In this document: positions 22,152 to 33,899 of the stretch, in pieces | Position numbering within the stretch: the first letter of the stretch is position 1 | Layout: every line of letters begins with the position of its first letter | Assembly: GCA_905116865.2 (NCBI GenBank) | Contig: CAJHNH020004890.1 | Coordinates: 1,876,478 to 1,940,477 of the forward strand | Reading direction: 5' to 3' | Source: Candidula unifasciata | Lineage: Eukaryota > Mollusca > Gastropoda > Stylommatophora > Geomitridae | Length of the DNA: 64,000 bases | Notes under the pieces: generated by a model | The model's database searches: none | Seen by the model: only the letters and a program-made list of their open reading frames with translations | What the model was told of the DNA's origin: nothing | Translations under genes and position numbers: made by a program

Positions 22152-24178
22152 AACTATTGATTGCCTAGTGGTATCCTGAAACTGACAGTCTGGTACCTTC
22201 AGAAATTTAAAGACTGTGTGAAACATTGTCTTCATATATTCATGCCTTCTTGAATGACTAGAAACTGTCTCATAACGGAATTCTACACCAAGTTTCATAG
22301 ATCCAGTTGTCAAGTAGCAGTGTATACAAGTACTGTTCTAGCCTAAAACCAGTGAACTGAACAATCGTAAAAGATTACCCAACAGGAAGATAGAGGTGAT
22401 GATCATTCTAAGGACTTCAGCAGAATGGAAAATGTGATGTATGAAAGAAGAGTGTAATTGGAATAAAAGGGAATGAATGTATAGAATAGAAGTCTATGTT
22501 GTGATTGTCATATTATAAGTTAATCTTATTATGTTCATCTTTAATATAATATATGTTGTATGGATTATATATGTTTTATATGTTCTGTATGTGCTATATG
22601 TTGTATATGTTTCTTTCATGTATATTATTTGATTTTGAATTGATAAGTTTATTCATTCAATTTCGTTTGCACAATTTTTATGTGTATATTTTTCTTATTT
22701 ATTTTGATTTGTAACTTTTGTGTTGATATCTATGATGAGTAATTTATCAAAATTTATTTTTCTTATTTATTTTGATTTGTAATTATTGTGTTGGTATCTA
22801 TGATGAGTAATTTATCTGTATTTATTTTTCTTATTTATTTTGATTTGTAACTATTGAGATGGTATTTATAAAAGGGAAATAATTTTGAGTTTGAAAATTA
22901 TTTCATGTATATTTTGCTTATTTATTTTGATTTGTAATTTTTATTGTTTTGTTGGAATGAATATAGTGTAATGACTTTTGTTTGTGAAATTATTATGTAT
23001 GTATTTTGCTTATTTATTTTCAGTGTAAAATTATTTGTGGGACAATCCATTTGGATTCTACAAATATATTTTATTTTATTTTCTTTGCTAAAGATTTTTG
23101 TTAGATTACATAAGTAATGGTTAATTGTTTGATTTGCAATCATTTTTGTTTTATAATTTTCGAATTGCAATAATAATATTCTTCGGTTTTTTTTTTTAAA
23201 CTTAATCTGATATCCATTATTTTTATTAAAGGTTTCAATGAGTTTAATATTAACTGAGTGTCCTATGTGCACTAAATGTAATTGTTAAAGTATATGTTAG
23301 ACAATAGTGCATTATGAGTAGATAGTTTTGTAAACTAGTAGACTTTAAAATAACTGACAATTTAGTTTAGCAGTGACAACGAAATTTTCTTTACATTTTC
23401 TTTATTTCTTTTTTCTCCTTTAATTGTTTTTATTGGTTTCTAAAATTGATGATTGACAATTTAAATGAGAGTTAGATTGTACTTTTACAAGGGCACTCAC
23501 ATGAAGAGTTAATGATGTTGTAACTAATAATGCATATATGGAGACTACATTTGAGGAGTAGCACTATCCTTGGAGGATGGGAGTGTGTCCAACTGGCCAC
23601 AGATTTGTTTACTGCCTATTTTGCACTGTGGGTCATATGGGGTGATTTGTGTCTTGGCAGGTACTGCGGATTCGCGGACACATTATACGACTGTAGGTCG
23701 GGGAGTCAGGTCATGACTCCTTTTCACAACCATGGACAAGCCTTGTGGGGATAGTCCATGACGCCCACTGTTATAAATCACGGTGTCGTTGGTTAAACGG
23801 CTTGGGAGTGTATACAGTGGCGTCTTACTTGCACAGTAAGTGAAGTAAGGTGTAATTGGGTCCCGGACGATTTGAGTGTCCACCCAAATTATTATTTATA
23901 TCATTACCCATATGATTTGAAGGTGTAATGAGTAGTGACGTGTTTTGTGTCAAGGGCTGATACCATTTCTACCCATTAGGGAGGAGCTTACCCATTGAAT
24001 GTATATACCCATTAAATATGTGCCAGATAGTTTGTCCTTAGGTGATTGACCCAAAAGTACATGACATATTTTTTTTTTTTAGGTAACTAAATATTGACGA
24101 TAAAATTTAAAAACATGACTGTACATGATGGCAGGCCATGCTTTGCTGATACTTGACTTTGTCAGGAAGTATCAGTTC
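22152..24178 (+). mobile_element. Long 3' non-coding region of Gypsy element 1
   Basis: Two kilobases of AT-rich sequence where integrase would be expected in a complete Gypsy pol. No frame with domain features is visible. Parts align to 1-1863, so it belongs to the family rather than being random insertion. It holds a short AT-rich tandem repeat at 22675-22935. Confidence 0.7.
22675..22940 (+). repeat. AT-rich tandem repeat of about 75-80 bp, 3-4 units
   Basis: Units share cttatttattttgatttgta followed by a variable part with 'gtatctatgatgagtaatttatc'. It lies in the 3' non-coding region of Gypsy element 1. Confidence 0.8.
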
Positions 24179-24188
24179 AGAGGAAGGG
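24179..24188 (+). other. Polypurine tract of Gypsy element 1
   Basis: AGAGGAAGGG just before the LTR start. The left-hand element has AAAAGGAGGGG at the equivalent place (1849-1859). It would prime plus-strand DNA synthesis. Confidence 0.7.
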
Positions 24189-24192
24189 TGAA

Positions 24193-24945
24193 TGTCACAA
24201 CCCTATTAAGTACAGTCAGTGTACCACACCGTAAGGTGTGCACCCAGGGTTGACACAGAGGTCAGGGCCGTCACTGGTCAAGTCCGTTCTGTGATCGCAC
24301 GGCGAAACCAGCGCTCAGGATAAAGCAAGAAAGCCTGAACTGTGTTTTAGTAACACGATGACTGCTTCTGGGACTGAGCTGGTGAACGGGGTTAAGAGAC
24401 ACGAGGTAGAAGGAAGAAGGGACATTCGGTGTGCGTCGGTCAGGAAGAGAGGACGTTTAGTGACTGGATAGTTTATGTTATAGTATTAAAGTTAGGATAT
24501 ATTTCTGTTAGTGACTGGATAGTTTATGTACAGTTTTGTGTTAGGATAGGATAGTTCTTGTGTAGAGTATTTATGTATATGTGCTGTGAGAGAGTGGCTA
24601 ACCTGGACACTCTGACCCTGCACTAAGACAGAGACTGTGACAGTTTGATTGGGTCAGCGTGGCGATAGAAGAGAGCGTATCCTGCCGGATTGTGGTTTGT
24701 ACACCAGAATATTGCCTGTCGCACGTACTGGGGACGGGGCGATTGTAAAGCCCGTCCAGCCAGAGGGTCCAGGCAATAGGTGGCCACACGGCGGGAAGTC
24801 AACTGTCTATGTATTACCTGTACTTCCAATAAAGATTGTCGTGTGTGCTCTGTGTGCGTTCGGGTTCAGTGTGTGTTGTAGGTTAGTCTGTCTGTCATAG
24901 GCCTAGTTAGCGAGCCACGGACCGCAAGGTCATACCAGAGGTTTT
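24193..24945 (+). repeat. 3' LTR of Gypsy element 1 (last ~6 bp missing)
   Basis: Begins TGTCACA, the inverted complement of the 5' LTR end TGTGACA. A perfect hairpin, cacacc-gtaa-ggtgtg, lies at about 24224-24239. From 24245 it matches 17015-17736 almost exactly, with AATAAA at 24828-24833. Homology stops in the T-run at 24942-24948, so the terminal GTGACA of the 5' copy is absent. A start at 24189, directly after the purine tract, is possible. Confidence 0.9.
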
Positions 24946-25159
24946 TTTAACTCAAGCCTGAGTCTAAACATTTTCAGTACACTCAATCCCGAAATAATTT
25001 TTGGGTAGATTTTTACACTCAAAATTTTGGCCGGGCAGCGAAGTTAGACTACACATTTTCGACTTGTAACTGCCAAAGTATTTTTACGTGCGCAACAATA
25101 CACAGAGGCGTCCAGTCTTACTACACAGAGACCAGAAAAAATTACTCGAAATTCACCTG

Positions 25160-25258
25160 AAAAAAAAAAAAAATCCTAGCTTTCACCGGGGTTTGAACCT
25201 GGAAACGCAGCATTCGAGGCGGATGTGATATCTCGAGACCAAGCAGCCGCCCGGTTTA
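25160..25258 (-). repeat. tRNA-like SINE head (solo)
   Basis: Minus-strand B-box-like ggttcaaac (read as gggtttgaacctgg on plus) and a GC-rich 5' end (ccgggcggctgcttgg). It is followed on the minus strand by an A/T run. The intervening D-arm does not fold as a clean tRNA, so it is not called a tRNA gene. Confidence 0.45.
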
Positions 25259-25392
25259 GGTGCTCTCGTTAGTAAAATGTTAATTAATGACTTAGTCGTT
25301 ATATCCCGCCCAAAGAGCTCTATTCTAGGCTTTGAGTGAAGATTAGCATTTCACACCTTAAGTCGCTTTTGGCGTGCAGTGAAATGAATGAC

Positions 25393-25657
25393 CCCTTTCC
25401 ACGTCATACGGCGTATTAGGCATATAGGGCTAAACTTATATTTGACTGACCAATCGGCACTGGGTGGGTGATGTGGTCAGCATCATGCCGACCGCCTTTA
25501 CTTCCCAGGATTTTACCTGGTACCCAATTTAGGCTATTCGAATTGCGAGCCAATGTAATTTTTCAAGAAAAAAAAAAGTCTGGCTACGTCAAGGCATGAA
25601 CCCACGACCTTCAGATCCACAGGCTAGCACCTAACCGCTACACCACGGCGGTTTTCT
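25393..25657 (-). repeat. SINE family A, full-length copy
   Basis: On plus it reads tail (cctttccacgtcatacggcgtattaggcatatagggct), central domain (accgcctttacttcccagga), a poly-A-containing linker, and a tRNA-like head ending ccgctacaccacggcgg. Orientation is minus. Together with 42826-43100 it is the best-preserved copy and defines the family. Confidence 0.85.
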
Positions 25658-25689
25658 TGGGTATATGGTGCTAGTCCCCTACATGTGCA

Positions 25690-27030
25690 CACAAATCGAC
25701 AATCTTTGGGTGATCTAGCAAATGTCACACTGGCCGCCCTACATTACCGGAACATTTCTTGGTACCCATTTAAAAACTCTGCCCACGGGGAAAGCTCAAT
25801 TAAAAGAGAATATCCTTACCCACAATACTTTTTCTTCTTCTTTAAGATCAACGACTGTAAACTCGTGTGGAAAGTTCTGTTTGTTCTTCCACTCCTAGAC
25901 TTTGTTCTTGATTCTCTAAAATATAGTCCCGGAACCCACCTTGAAGGATTGGGAATCAAGAACATTACTTTCACAATGCACTATCACTACCTGCCACAAG
26001 TGGTCAGTTGTCTTTAAAAAAAGCTTATACGACAAACTATTTAAAAAAGAACGCACCAAAGCACTCGTAGAATCCCAGCTGACTGCAAACCTACTTGGCT
26101 AGACGCGAGGTGGGATCTTTTGTCGGCTTAATTAAACAGATGAAACAAGGTAACTTTTTTCTGTAGTTCCGTGTGCTTCACTATGTATGTGTACTGTTTT
26201 GTCCTTTATGTGCTGATGAAGGCTAATCGCCGCAACGTCCTTTGTTTGTTTATTGTGATCGATTTTGTAAAGCTAACATAAACTAATTGTTGTTTCTAAC
26301 CAACTTTTTCTTTTCCCTATAATTTTCTACTCCTTATAAAAAGCTTCACTATGTATGCATGTTGTCAGATGTCCCTGTCTCTACTGAGTACAGGAAAAAC
26401 ACAGACGAGCAAACAAGAACAAATATTACTGTAAACTGAGTATCGTTTAAGAACAAATGCAACCTAAACCTACCGCTTCAGTGAGTAGATCAAACAGAAA
26501 CTTTCGACGTTTAAACGTTTCCTGAGGGAAAAAAAATGGCACAACGGTCAACGTGTCCTAATAAATTGGACGTGATGTCACGATTGTTCTCGAATCTCTG
26601 CTTCTGTGACTCATACAAAAAAAGGTAACAAGAAAAACTACTGTGATGTTTTCTTAAAACTTATCCCCAAAACTCACTCCCTGCATAGTAATTGTTTTAA
26701 GAGGGCGTTTTTGGTTCGTTTGATAGTTCAATGGACCGTTATTCAGCCTGCTTTGGCTGGAGCAGACTTAGTTCGATTCACATTTATTATACACAGTGGA
26801 ATTTTGTAAAAACAACTTACGATAGGTATTACTTACTCTTTGCATCCTAACGGATTTCTCTTCTTGTAACGACCAGCTTAAAATATGTTTCAGAATAAAT
26901 CAGGATGCTCTCATTTTGGCTGAATCGGTTGGCTCGCTATGATAAAGTGCCCTGGTTGTCGTTGATTGACTACACGTGGTCTCAACGCACTGCAGGTGAG
27001 TAAAATCGAGCCGAAAGAGAGATGCCTGGC
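25690..27030. repeat. Duplication unit 1, first block (paralogous to 47260-48555)
   Basis: Collinear with 47260-48555 over about 1.3 kb. Shared landmarks include cggaacatttctt near the start, gtggaaagttctg, aacctaaacctaccgcttcagtgagtagatcaaacagaaac, and gagtgt-free ends near gagccga-agagagatg. The short frames in it are not conserved between the copies, so I call no gene. A 153-bp insertion at 26190-26342 is present only in this copy. Confidence 0.8.
26175..26357 (+). mobile_element. Small insertion flanked by a 15-bp direct repeat, with a hammerhead-like core
   Basis: The 15-mer gcttcactatgtatg occurs at 26175-26189 and 26343-26357. The paralogous site near 47868-47890 has one copy (gctttactatttatg) and lacks the 153 bp between. 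The insert contains CTGATGA at 26213-26219, a GGC/GCC stem, then GCAAC at 26232-26236. The hammerhead ribozyme core is CTGATGA-stem-GAAAC, so one core base differs. Hammerhead motifs are known from Penelope-like elements and retrozymes. I did not find the matching stem III strand, so it is at best a decayed ribozyme. Confidence 0.6.
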
Positions 27031-27975
27031 TTCATGGCGGTAGTATGGTTCTATAGTTAAATGGTAATTTGTCTCTCGTATTTAACTATGTAGAGCTATA
27101 TCAGTGTATATCAGCACTCGGAGATATTTCATTTTATCAGTGAAGTGCTTGGCACGTTGATGGTTGTTAATGTTTTGTTATTTGTGAACAATGCTATATT
27201 TGGTGTTCAGTGAAAAAAAAAACAAACAGATGTTTAATGTGATAATTATAGTTTCTATTGTTTTGATTAGAATTAGGACTTGTAGTTAGTATGTCTAGTT
27301 TTACTATTTTTGCTGATTAGACTCCACACAGAACATTTCCTGTCTGGATAAAACACTATTGATTTAAGCTCCCACCTAACGAACTTGTTCTCTCTCTCTC
27401 GCTGTTAGTGTGTGTGTGTGTGTGTGAGTGTGTGTGGCATTTGCCACTTTCTGACAGCACATCGCTTATCTACCTATACATTTGTTTAACATTGTCATTT
27501 ATTTCCTTTTCATAATAATCCCTGCGCTTGTCGTTCAGTAACGTACCCATCAATCCCTGCTCTGTGTTGTTATACGTGTAAAACTTCACTTTTGGCATGT
27601 GCAGTCAGGATTTGTTGTTGTTGCCTCCAGTATCCTGCAAGGTTAATGACCGCTGCCCGATACTCGAAGAGCCCATCTGCACACTGTAGTGCCTGGAGTA
27701 GAAACCAGCGCCAGGTCAGTAATACTGTTGTCATCCCATGCCCTCATTTATCTTAGAATAGTAAGTCTAACGTCAAATCAGTCTTGTTGTGTGCAGCAGA
27801 AACACGAAGAGCCAATAAAAGATTTAGTAATTTACTAATGCACTCATCAAAAGGTACCTGTGCAAAACAGAAAGAATTAAAGACTTTGACCAGATCTTTG
27901 ACTTTGAACCTTGGGTCAGAACTAAATACATTTAAATGAAGCAAGAAGTGACGAAAATTCGTCTTTAGTCAGTAA
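27031..27975. other. Intergenic; no gene seen
   Basis: Short (GT)n patch at 27412-27436. The minus-strand frame at 27753-27944 has no recognised domain. Confidence 0.5.
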
Positions 27976-28818
27976 TGTCAGAAGTCGTCTCGGCTATGGT
28001 ACAGTAAAAGATGATGATGATAAATCAACAAGTCATTACGTAGTGACCCATATCTGAGCTCAGGGCCAGTGGAAGCTGAAACAGAGAATGGTCCTTGGTA
28101 TGTGAACTGGGCATAGTTGGTCCCAGCGCCATCGATTTCACTGGGTACAACGAGTCAGCGCTGAACCTCGGCCTGCACAAAACAACTGCCCGTGAGCAGA
28201 TCGGGAGAGATTCGGCTGGACATCTGTGTGACAGACCAGACTGTTGGATTATAGTATTTCATTGACAAACTGTACAGACCGGTAGAAATTTAGCGTGTAT
28301 TAGATTTGAGCTGTGGTTCGTACAGTCCAGTGCCCGACTGTGTATTAGTACGTTACGGTGTAGATAGGAATTAATCCTCTGGATCTCAAGAAGCAGATAG
28401 ATTCCAGATAGCAGTTAAAATCCTCTAAATTGGTGATATCTCGTTATGGGAAACAGGGTCATGCATTGTTTGTGGCGATAGCATCTGCCGTCACACTTTC
28501 AGCCCTCACTCGCGTGTGTCACAGAATCCTTGGCATAGGAGACAGCAGCTTTAGACAGCACTGTACGGGAGAGTGGAAGGTATGAGATCACAGCTTATTT
28601 AATGAAACGTGTAAAAGCGCGTCTAGCGGTTGTAAAATTAAGGCGGCCTGGTTACCGCTCCTGAAATCAACTGTTTGAGTTCTTACTCTTTGATATTAGA
28701 GATTGTGTGTGTGTGTGTTCCACAGGCGTTCTGGTTGGTGTGTTCTTTGGCAGATTTATCTGTCACTGGCCTGCAACGCAGGCATAGATTAACACCCTAA
28801 ACAAGCAGGTCTTTGACA
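27976..28818 (+). repeat. Solo LTR related to the left-hand Gypsy LTR
   Basis: Begins TGTCA and ends TGACA. The first 60 bp and the last 260 bp align with the LTR at 1864-2558 (gctatggtacagt, then gatgatgatga; ctgtacgggagagtgg; attgtgtgtgtgtg). No polypurine tract precedes it and no primer site follows. Flanks are AGTAA (27971-27975) and AGTAG (28819-28823), a five-base duplication with one mismatch. The AATAAA has decayed. Confidence 0.75.
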
Positions 28819-29049
28819 AGTAGTAACAGAAAGGAAGCCTGATTTGTTCACAGTAATGTACTAGAAAACAAACACAAAGGGGGATCTTATGTTAGAGGAC
28901 AGGAAGGAGAGAATAATGAAGGATTATTTGAAAAACTACTCCTTGAAACTATCTCGACTCTGAACCTACAACAGATCTTACAAATAAGGTCACGTTTCAA
29001 GTGGGAGCTAAAACTCAACCTAAAGCTGCTCCAGCAACAACAACAAAAA

Positions 29050-29054
<5 letters not shown>

Positions 29055-29123
<69 letters not shown>
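29055..29123 (+). repeat. (GA)n microsatellite
   Basis: About 34 GA units. The Ser-Leu repeat frame on the minus strand is an artefact. Confidence 0.95.
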
Positions 29124-29125
<2 letters not shown>

Positions 29126-29149
29126 TTTTTTTAGGGGGGGGGGTAAGAC

Positions 29150-29634
29150 CATAGTGCCCACCCAGACATGAAATTTTTTGTATGTAGTCTAGATAGCAGC
29201 AACAGTAAATTAGGCACGCTAAATACAAGTCCTAATCCGAATCAAACAACTGGAACTATAATTATCACATTCAATAGCTGTTTATTTCACTGAACATAAG
29301 ACTAAGTTCTCCACAAAGAATAATGCACAAAATCCACAACATGTTCGAACGTACCCTAGCAACAGATGGAAAGCTATTTCTGCCTATACACATCAATCCA
29401 CATTGCGTTAAACCCCTGAACGCACGGGAAGATCAGAACTGCATGTTACTCACAGAACACCGGAGGCATAAGAAATCGAATAGGCGGCTCCCGTCTCTTT
29501 TATCACTTTCTGACCCAAGTTTGCCAGGTTTTTTGGTTCACTTTAAGCCTAATCAAAATTTATATAACAGCTGCCCTGAGCCTGTTACAGTGTTAAAGAT
29601 TATTAGACCAGTCCAGTCAAGAACTAACTTTTAA

Positions 29635-29640
<6 letters not shown>
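29150..29640. other. Intergenic with an unassigned open frame at 29323-29634
   Basis: The plus-strand frame of 103 codons has no recognised domain and no splice or promoter support. It ends just before a TA microsatellite. I record it as unassigned. Confidence 0.3.

Positions 29641-29642
<2 letters not shown>

Positions 29643-29706
<64 letters not shown>
29643..29706 (+). repeat. (TA)n microsatellite
   Basis: About 32 TA units followed by a short CA run. Confidence 0.95.
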
Positions 29707-29709
<3 letters not shown>

Positions 29710-29754
29710 CACACACACACACACATACACTCACATACATGTGTATATTTGTAC

Positions 29755-30895
29755 CGTATACTGATGACTTGACAGGAAGATTAAAAGGATAAGTGTTACA
29801 CTCAGAAAAACCATCAGCTAAACGAAAACTGATTGACAAAAAAAAAAAAAAAGCAGCAGATGAAATAAGCAATAGGGTATTGAGTACATGGGGAGACAGC
29901 AAATAATGGCTCGGTCACCTACTGAAGATGAAGTTTGCAAAATTACAATTATTTAGGTACAAGAGTAAAAGAACTAGTTACTGGGAGTAATGAAGAATAG
30001 AGAGCAGTTAAACAGACAACATTGACCTCTGACAACGCTTTATGACGACAGGGATTCACTTTACCCAGAGAAACATACCTGGCAGTAGGACGTTCATTGC
30101 ATGTTTCCCCACTGGCTCGAAGCAAGGTTTGAATGAGATGCTGGATTTCTTCCGGCTTTATGGCTACCCTGAACGTATCTTATCTGCAACTTTTCGCCCT
30201 CCTAATCTATCAGGCGATATTATTGTCCTCATCTACAAGCCTAAATCCTGGCACCCTCACGTCAACCGTGACAAATATTTCTAATTACTCACAGACTACA
30301 CTTTTACAGTTCAAGCTTGATTCATTCATTTAAAAAATAAATCCCTTTTTAGTACTTTATGTTTACACGAAAAAATTAAAAAACACAGCCGCCTGGCACT
30401 CCCTTTGTGACAGTGCCCCAACTATCTGGTGTGCTTCCTGTCTCGGACATGAGCGCATGCGCTCAGCAAATAATGTTCGCTGGAACTGTCAAACAAGCGG
30501 TTCTTTACACGCATTTAAAAAAAAAAAGTTGTCATGACTACAGACACAGGGACACAGGGTCACAGGGATCGCTACAGACACTAAGTAGATTTTATGATGA
30601 ACAAGTATATTTAAGGATTAATCAAACCCCCCCCCCCCCCCATTGCATATTGACTGTTATTGATCATAAGGCGTGAAAGAAAATAATGGTGTCGGAGTTT
30701 CGAAGTGCCAATGCACTTCTGATTGGAAGGCGGGGTGCGAGGTGAGAAGCATTGCTCGACATTTATGATCTCATGTCCAGAACAGTTTGAACAGAAACAA
30801 AAAATTACACTTATAACCCTTGTTGCAATCTCGCACCCACCTTTCAATAGTAAATCTCAGGGTCATTTCCTGTCCAGTATATTACTCCTGCTACA
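29755..30895. other. Intergenic; possible very weak RT scrap, otherwise nothing
   Basis: At 29758-29790 a YTDDLTGRL reading resembles an RT active-site neighbourhood, but the surrounding frames do not support it. The 80-codon frame at 30042-30284 is unrecognised. A C-run lies at 30627-30640. Confidence 0.3.
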
Positions 30896-30904
30896 CACGA
30901 GAGA

Positions 30905-31105
30905 AGCGGCTGGCCGAACGGTTAGAACGATGGGCTCCCAAGCGAGAGACCAGCGTTCGAATCCTCTGTAAAATCCTGACCTGCACAGCCGTTACGACAG
31001 CATTAGGCATGCGGCCTTAAATTGGCAGGCTCAAAGACCACCCCCTGCCTACACCGCAAAAGTGGTACAATAAATGCAGTAACTGACAGTTTGGCAGTTT
31101 TAGCT
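30905..31105 (+). repeat. tRNA-derived SINE, family D
   Basis: Head at 30912-30980 with an A-box-like tggccgaacggtt and a B-box-like gttcgaatcc. The long variable arm resembles a class II (Ser/Leu) tRNA. A body follows. The absence of a clean acceptor stem argues against a functional tRNA gene. Confidence 0.6.
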
Positions 31106-31189
31106 ACACATGACAGCAGAACCTCAACTGGTCAAGCATGGGTGGAGATTTCGTGAAAGGCCCCTCTGTAAAGCTGAGTGATTTTATTC

Positions 31190-31800
31190 ATTATGGCCAT
31201 TGTCCATTTGTATCGTATGCTGATGAAGATATCTTGCCACAGCGTCCATTTTGTCATTTGTGAATACGAAGATGACCAGTTTCACTTCTCGTCGGGACCG
31301 GCATATTTTTAAGATCTGAGCTGTAAACGGTGTAGACAATTTTCTTTCCTGATTGTTGCAGCGGATAGACATGACCATACACGAATCATCGAGTTCTGAT
31401 GGGTCTGAGACTAGAAGGACAAGAAGTACTTATTTTTTTTCAGAACTTCAGATTGTACTTCCCAACCACTATTCGACTCAAATTAATTATTACAAGTTGC
31501 GCACAAGTTACACAGGAAGTAATTGGATAAGACAAGTTTATTTCACAAGTTTGTGAACTGAAATATAATTTACACTTGCAGCCTTCTCACCCGGAAACAT
31601 AAACAACAGGCACACTTTTGTCTCCTAGCCTAGCAGAAGGTGACCATAAAGGCATTTCAATGCTCTGCCATTTAGTATATTGATGAAGCCAGCATTGCCG
31701 ACATCGTTTGTTTTCCGGCTGTTAGAGTTTTCTACAAACATCTCTATGTCTTTCTCTCCCTCATTTGTGTTATGTTTTCTCTACTTAAGGCTATTTTTCT
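31190..31800. repeat. Two degenerate tgatgaag-containing modules
   Basis: At 31213-31245 (gctgatgaagatatcttgcc then acagcgtcc) and 31680-31712 (ttgatgaagccagcattgcc then gacatcg) the order resembles the hammerhead-like core at 26213-26236, with more changes. A pyrimidine-rich stretch follows the second, as in the 26190-26342 insert. Confidence 0.35.
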
Positions 31801-32810
31801 TCATCATAGTTTCTATTTATTAACCCAACAAACTAAATTTTCCTTCTATTGCTGTAGTATACATGCACTTCTACAAATTCTAAACGCGAATAATTTAACG
31901 TCGTTTGTCTGTCATAGAATTCTCAACACGGTTCTAAAAAAAAGCAAATGATTTATTTCCTGCAGTTTTTTCAGCATATAATTACTTATTGTTCAGCTTT
32001 CCATCCTCACAGAAGACCAAGTCGCTTGTAACGAGTCAATAATCGGAGGTGGATTATTTATTGTATTTGTGACATTTATTTATCTATTATGGAACAAAAA
32101 CTAACGTCCAGAGGTGGATGAAAAACCAGAACTCACAGCCGGTGTTTAAAGCCAGAGAACATTAAAAAAAAATGTCTAGGCTCAATAGCGAACAATACAT
32201 TTTACTGCACAAAAGAAGTCACAAGAAGATTTGCACCCCACCCCATTTTCCACACACAGACACACACACACATACACACCCACACGCGTGCACGAGCGCA
32301 AACACACACACTCTCCCCCTTTCCTCTAAAGGATCGAAACCCAAGCGATAACCCCCGGAAAAATCCAAAACCTACACTGGAACAACCAAGAACGTTACCA
32401 CAATTGACGACCACTGTACGTTGGTCATTTATGCGTGCACAGTCATTTGATGCAACAGCCACTCTAATCTATGTTCTGATTGTTATCGTCCATTCGTCCA
32501 TTTATGTAAAACAAAACAACAACAAAATCCACCATGTTCAAACTACTGCGAACAATATTGGTTATAATTGTTGTCTAGTTTCTGTGTGCCAATTACTCAC
32601 AGAGCATGTTCAGAAAGGTAGATACAGGCATGCTCCGTGCAGAGTGGCAAGCATCAGTTCAGAGGCTCCGTGTAGTTAGCATCTTTTGGATATTTTTTTC
32701 CAGATAATGCCGGTGTTTTGGGAAATAAGCAGGCACATAGACTGGTCGGTTCTGCACCACTTGGTAGTGAACTGGTGAATGGCAAGCTGGATGTTGGAAA
32801 GGCCCTTTGA
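31801..32810. other. Intergenic; no gene seen
   Basis: Contains a CA-rich patch at 32250-32310. Open frames near 32202-32462 and 32404-32679 have no recognisable features. Confidence 0.5.
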
Positions 32811-33149
32811 AAAGATAGATCAGTGGTCTGAGGAGAATGGCACTGTGAAGAGTTACAAGAGTATATGGCTGACGCTCGACACTCAGGGAAAAGCGAGACG
32901 GATATACAAACAGACAGTTTCAAGTACCATCGGAATTTTAACTTTTTGCTTGCTGCTGAAGATGGGGACGGAGCGCTTATAGGAATGTCTCGAGTGCTGT
33001 GATGTTGATTCTTAATTCAACATTCAACATTAGTGCCAATTATGTTGGTGAGGACCGGCACGTACTAAACATAACCACACACACACACACACATAAATAT
33101 AGACATACATGTACAATTACACCATATATATATATATATAATGCGTGTG

Positions 33150-33605
33150 TAATTGACTAAAAGAAGTTGGTTACACTCTATCCTATCCCGACCTCGAAGA
33201 CGGCATAGGCGTGCCTCGCCAAGCTTTATTACCAGGTCACGCAATAGTGGTAGCGTCATAAATTCATCACTGTCTACCAGCCTAGACAGTACAGGGTTGA
33301 CTATATCCATTGTGTCTATCATTTGCCTGCCTGCATTAGCGCATCACTCGCCAGTTGGTCATCTCATTCATTACCTTTTACTGCGGCATGACTTTGTGTA
33401 TAGATCCAGCGAATGAAAGGTGAGCTGCGATTTCCGAATGCTTTCTGTTCATTCAGGGAGAAGACTACCTGATGCAATGTTCTAAAGCACGTTCATAGAG
33501 GATGAAACGATTACCACACGTGTGAATCGCCTGTTTGCTGCTCATGCACGTGCTTTGGAATCAGCGGTTATCTTCATGGTCATGCTTGACGTAGTTGCCT
33601 GGTGA
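33150..33605 (-). pseudogene. LINE RNase H remnant (unit 1 copy)
   Basis: On the minus strand a decayed RNase H tail can be read. It has MTMKI near 33580, VVIVSS-MNV around 33500, and the C-terminal segment RLRGRDRIECNQ at 33180-33210. This matches RLRGRERRQYNQ in the LINE remnant at 4545-5670. Several frame breaks are present. Confidence 0.75.
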
Positions 33606-33899
33606 GCACACCCACAGCCTTCTCCATCCTGAACCGTGGGGCTAATGAGGTCAGATTGACGTTACGTCACCACCCCGGGCTAATGAAACATCCCGTGTTC
33701 ACTCTGACAGTCCCGGGTTTTCGGTGTGTTCCCTGCCATCCCCTGAATTATCCACCAAAGATTATAAGAATGTGCTCAGGATAGAACATGTATATAAGTA
33801 AATACACATTTACAAACTAAAAGAGAAAACTAGAGAAAACCACATTTGTATTAATTAATTAGTATGGCTTACTCGGTTGATGGGTTTACATATTCTTCT

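Noticed and set aside
29758..30010. YTDD reading as a reverse transcriptase active site
   Set aside because: Flanking residues in all frames do not continue as RT; one short motif is too weak.
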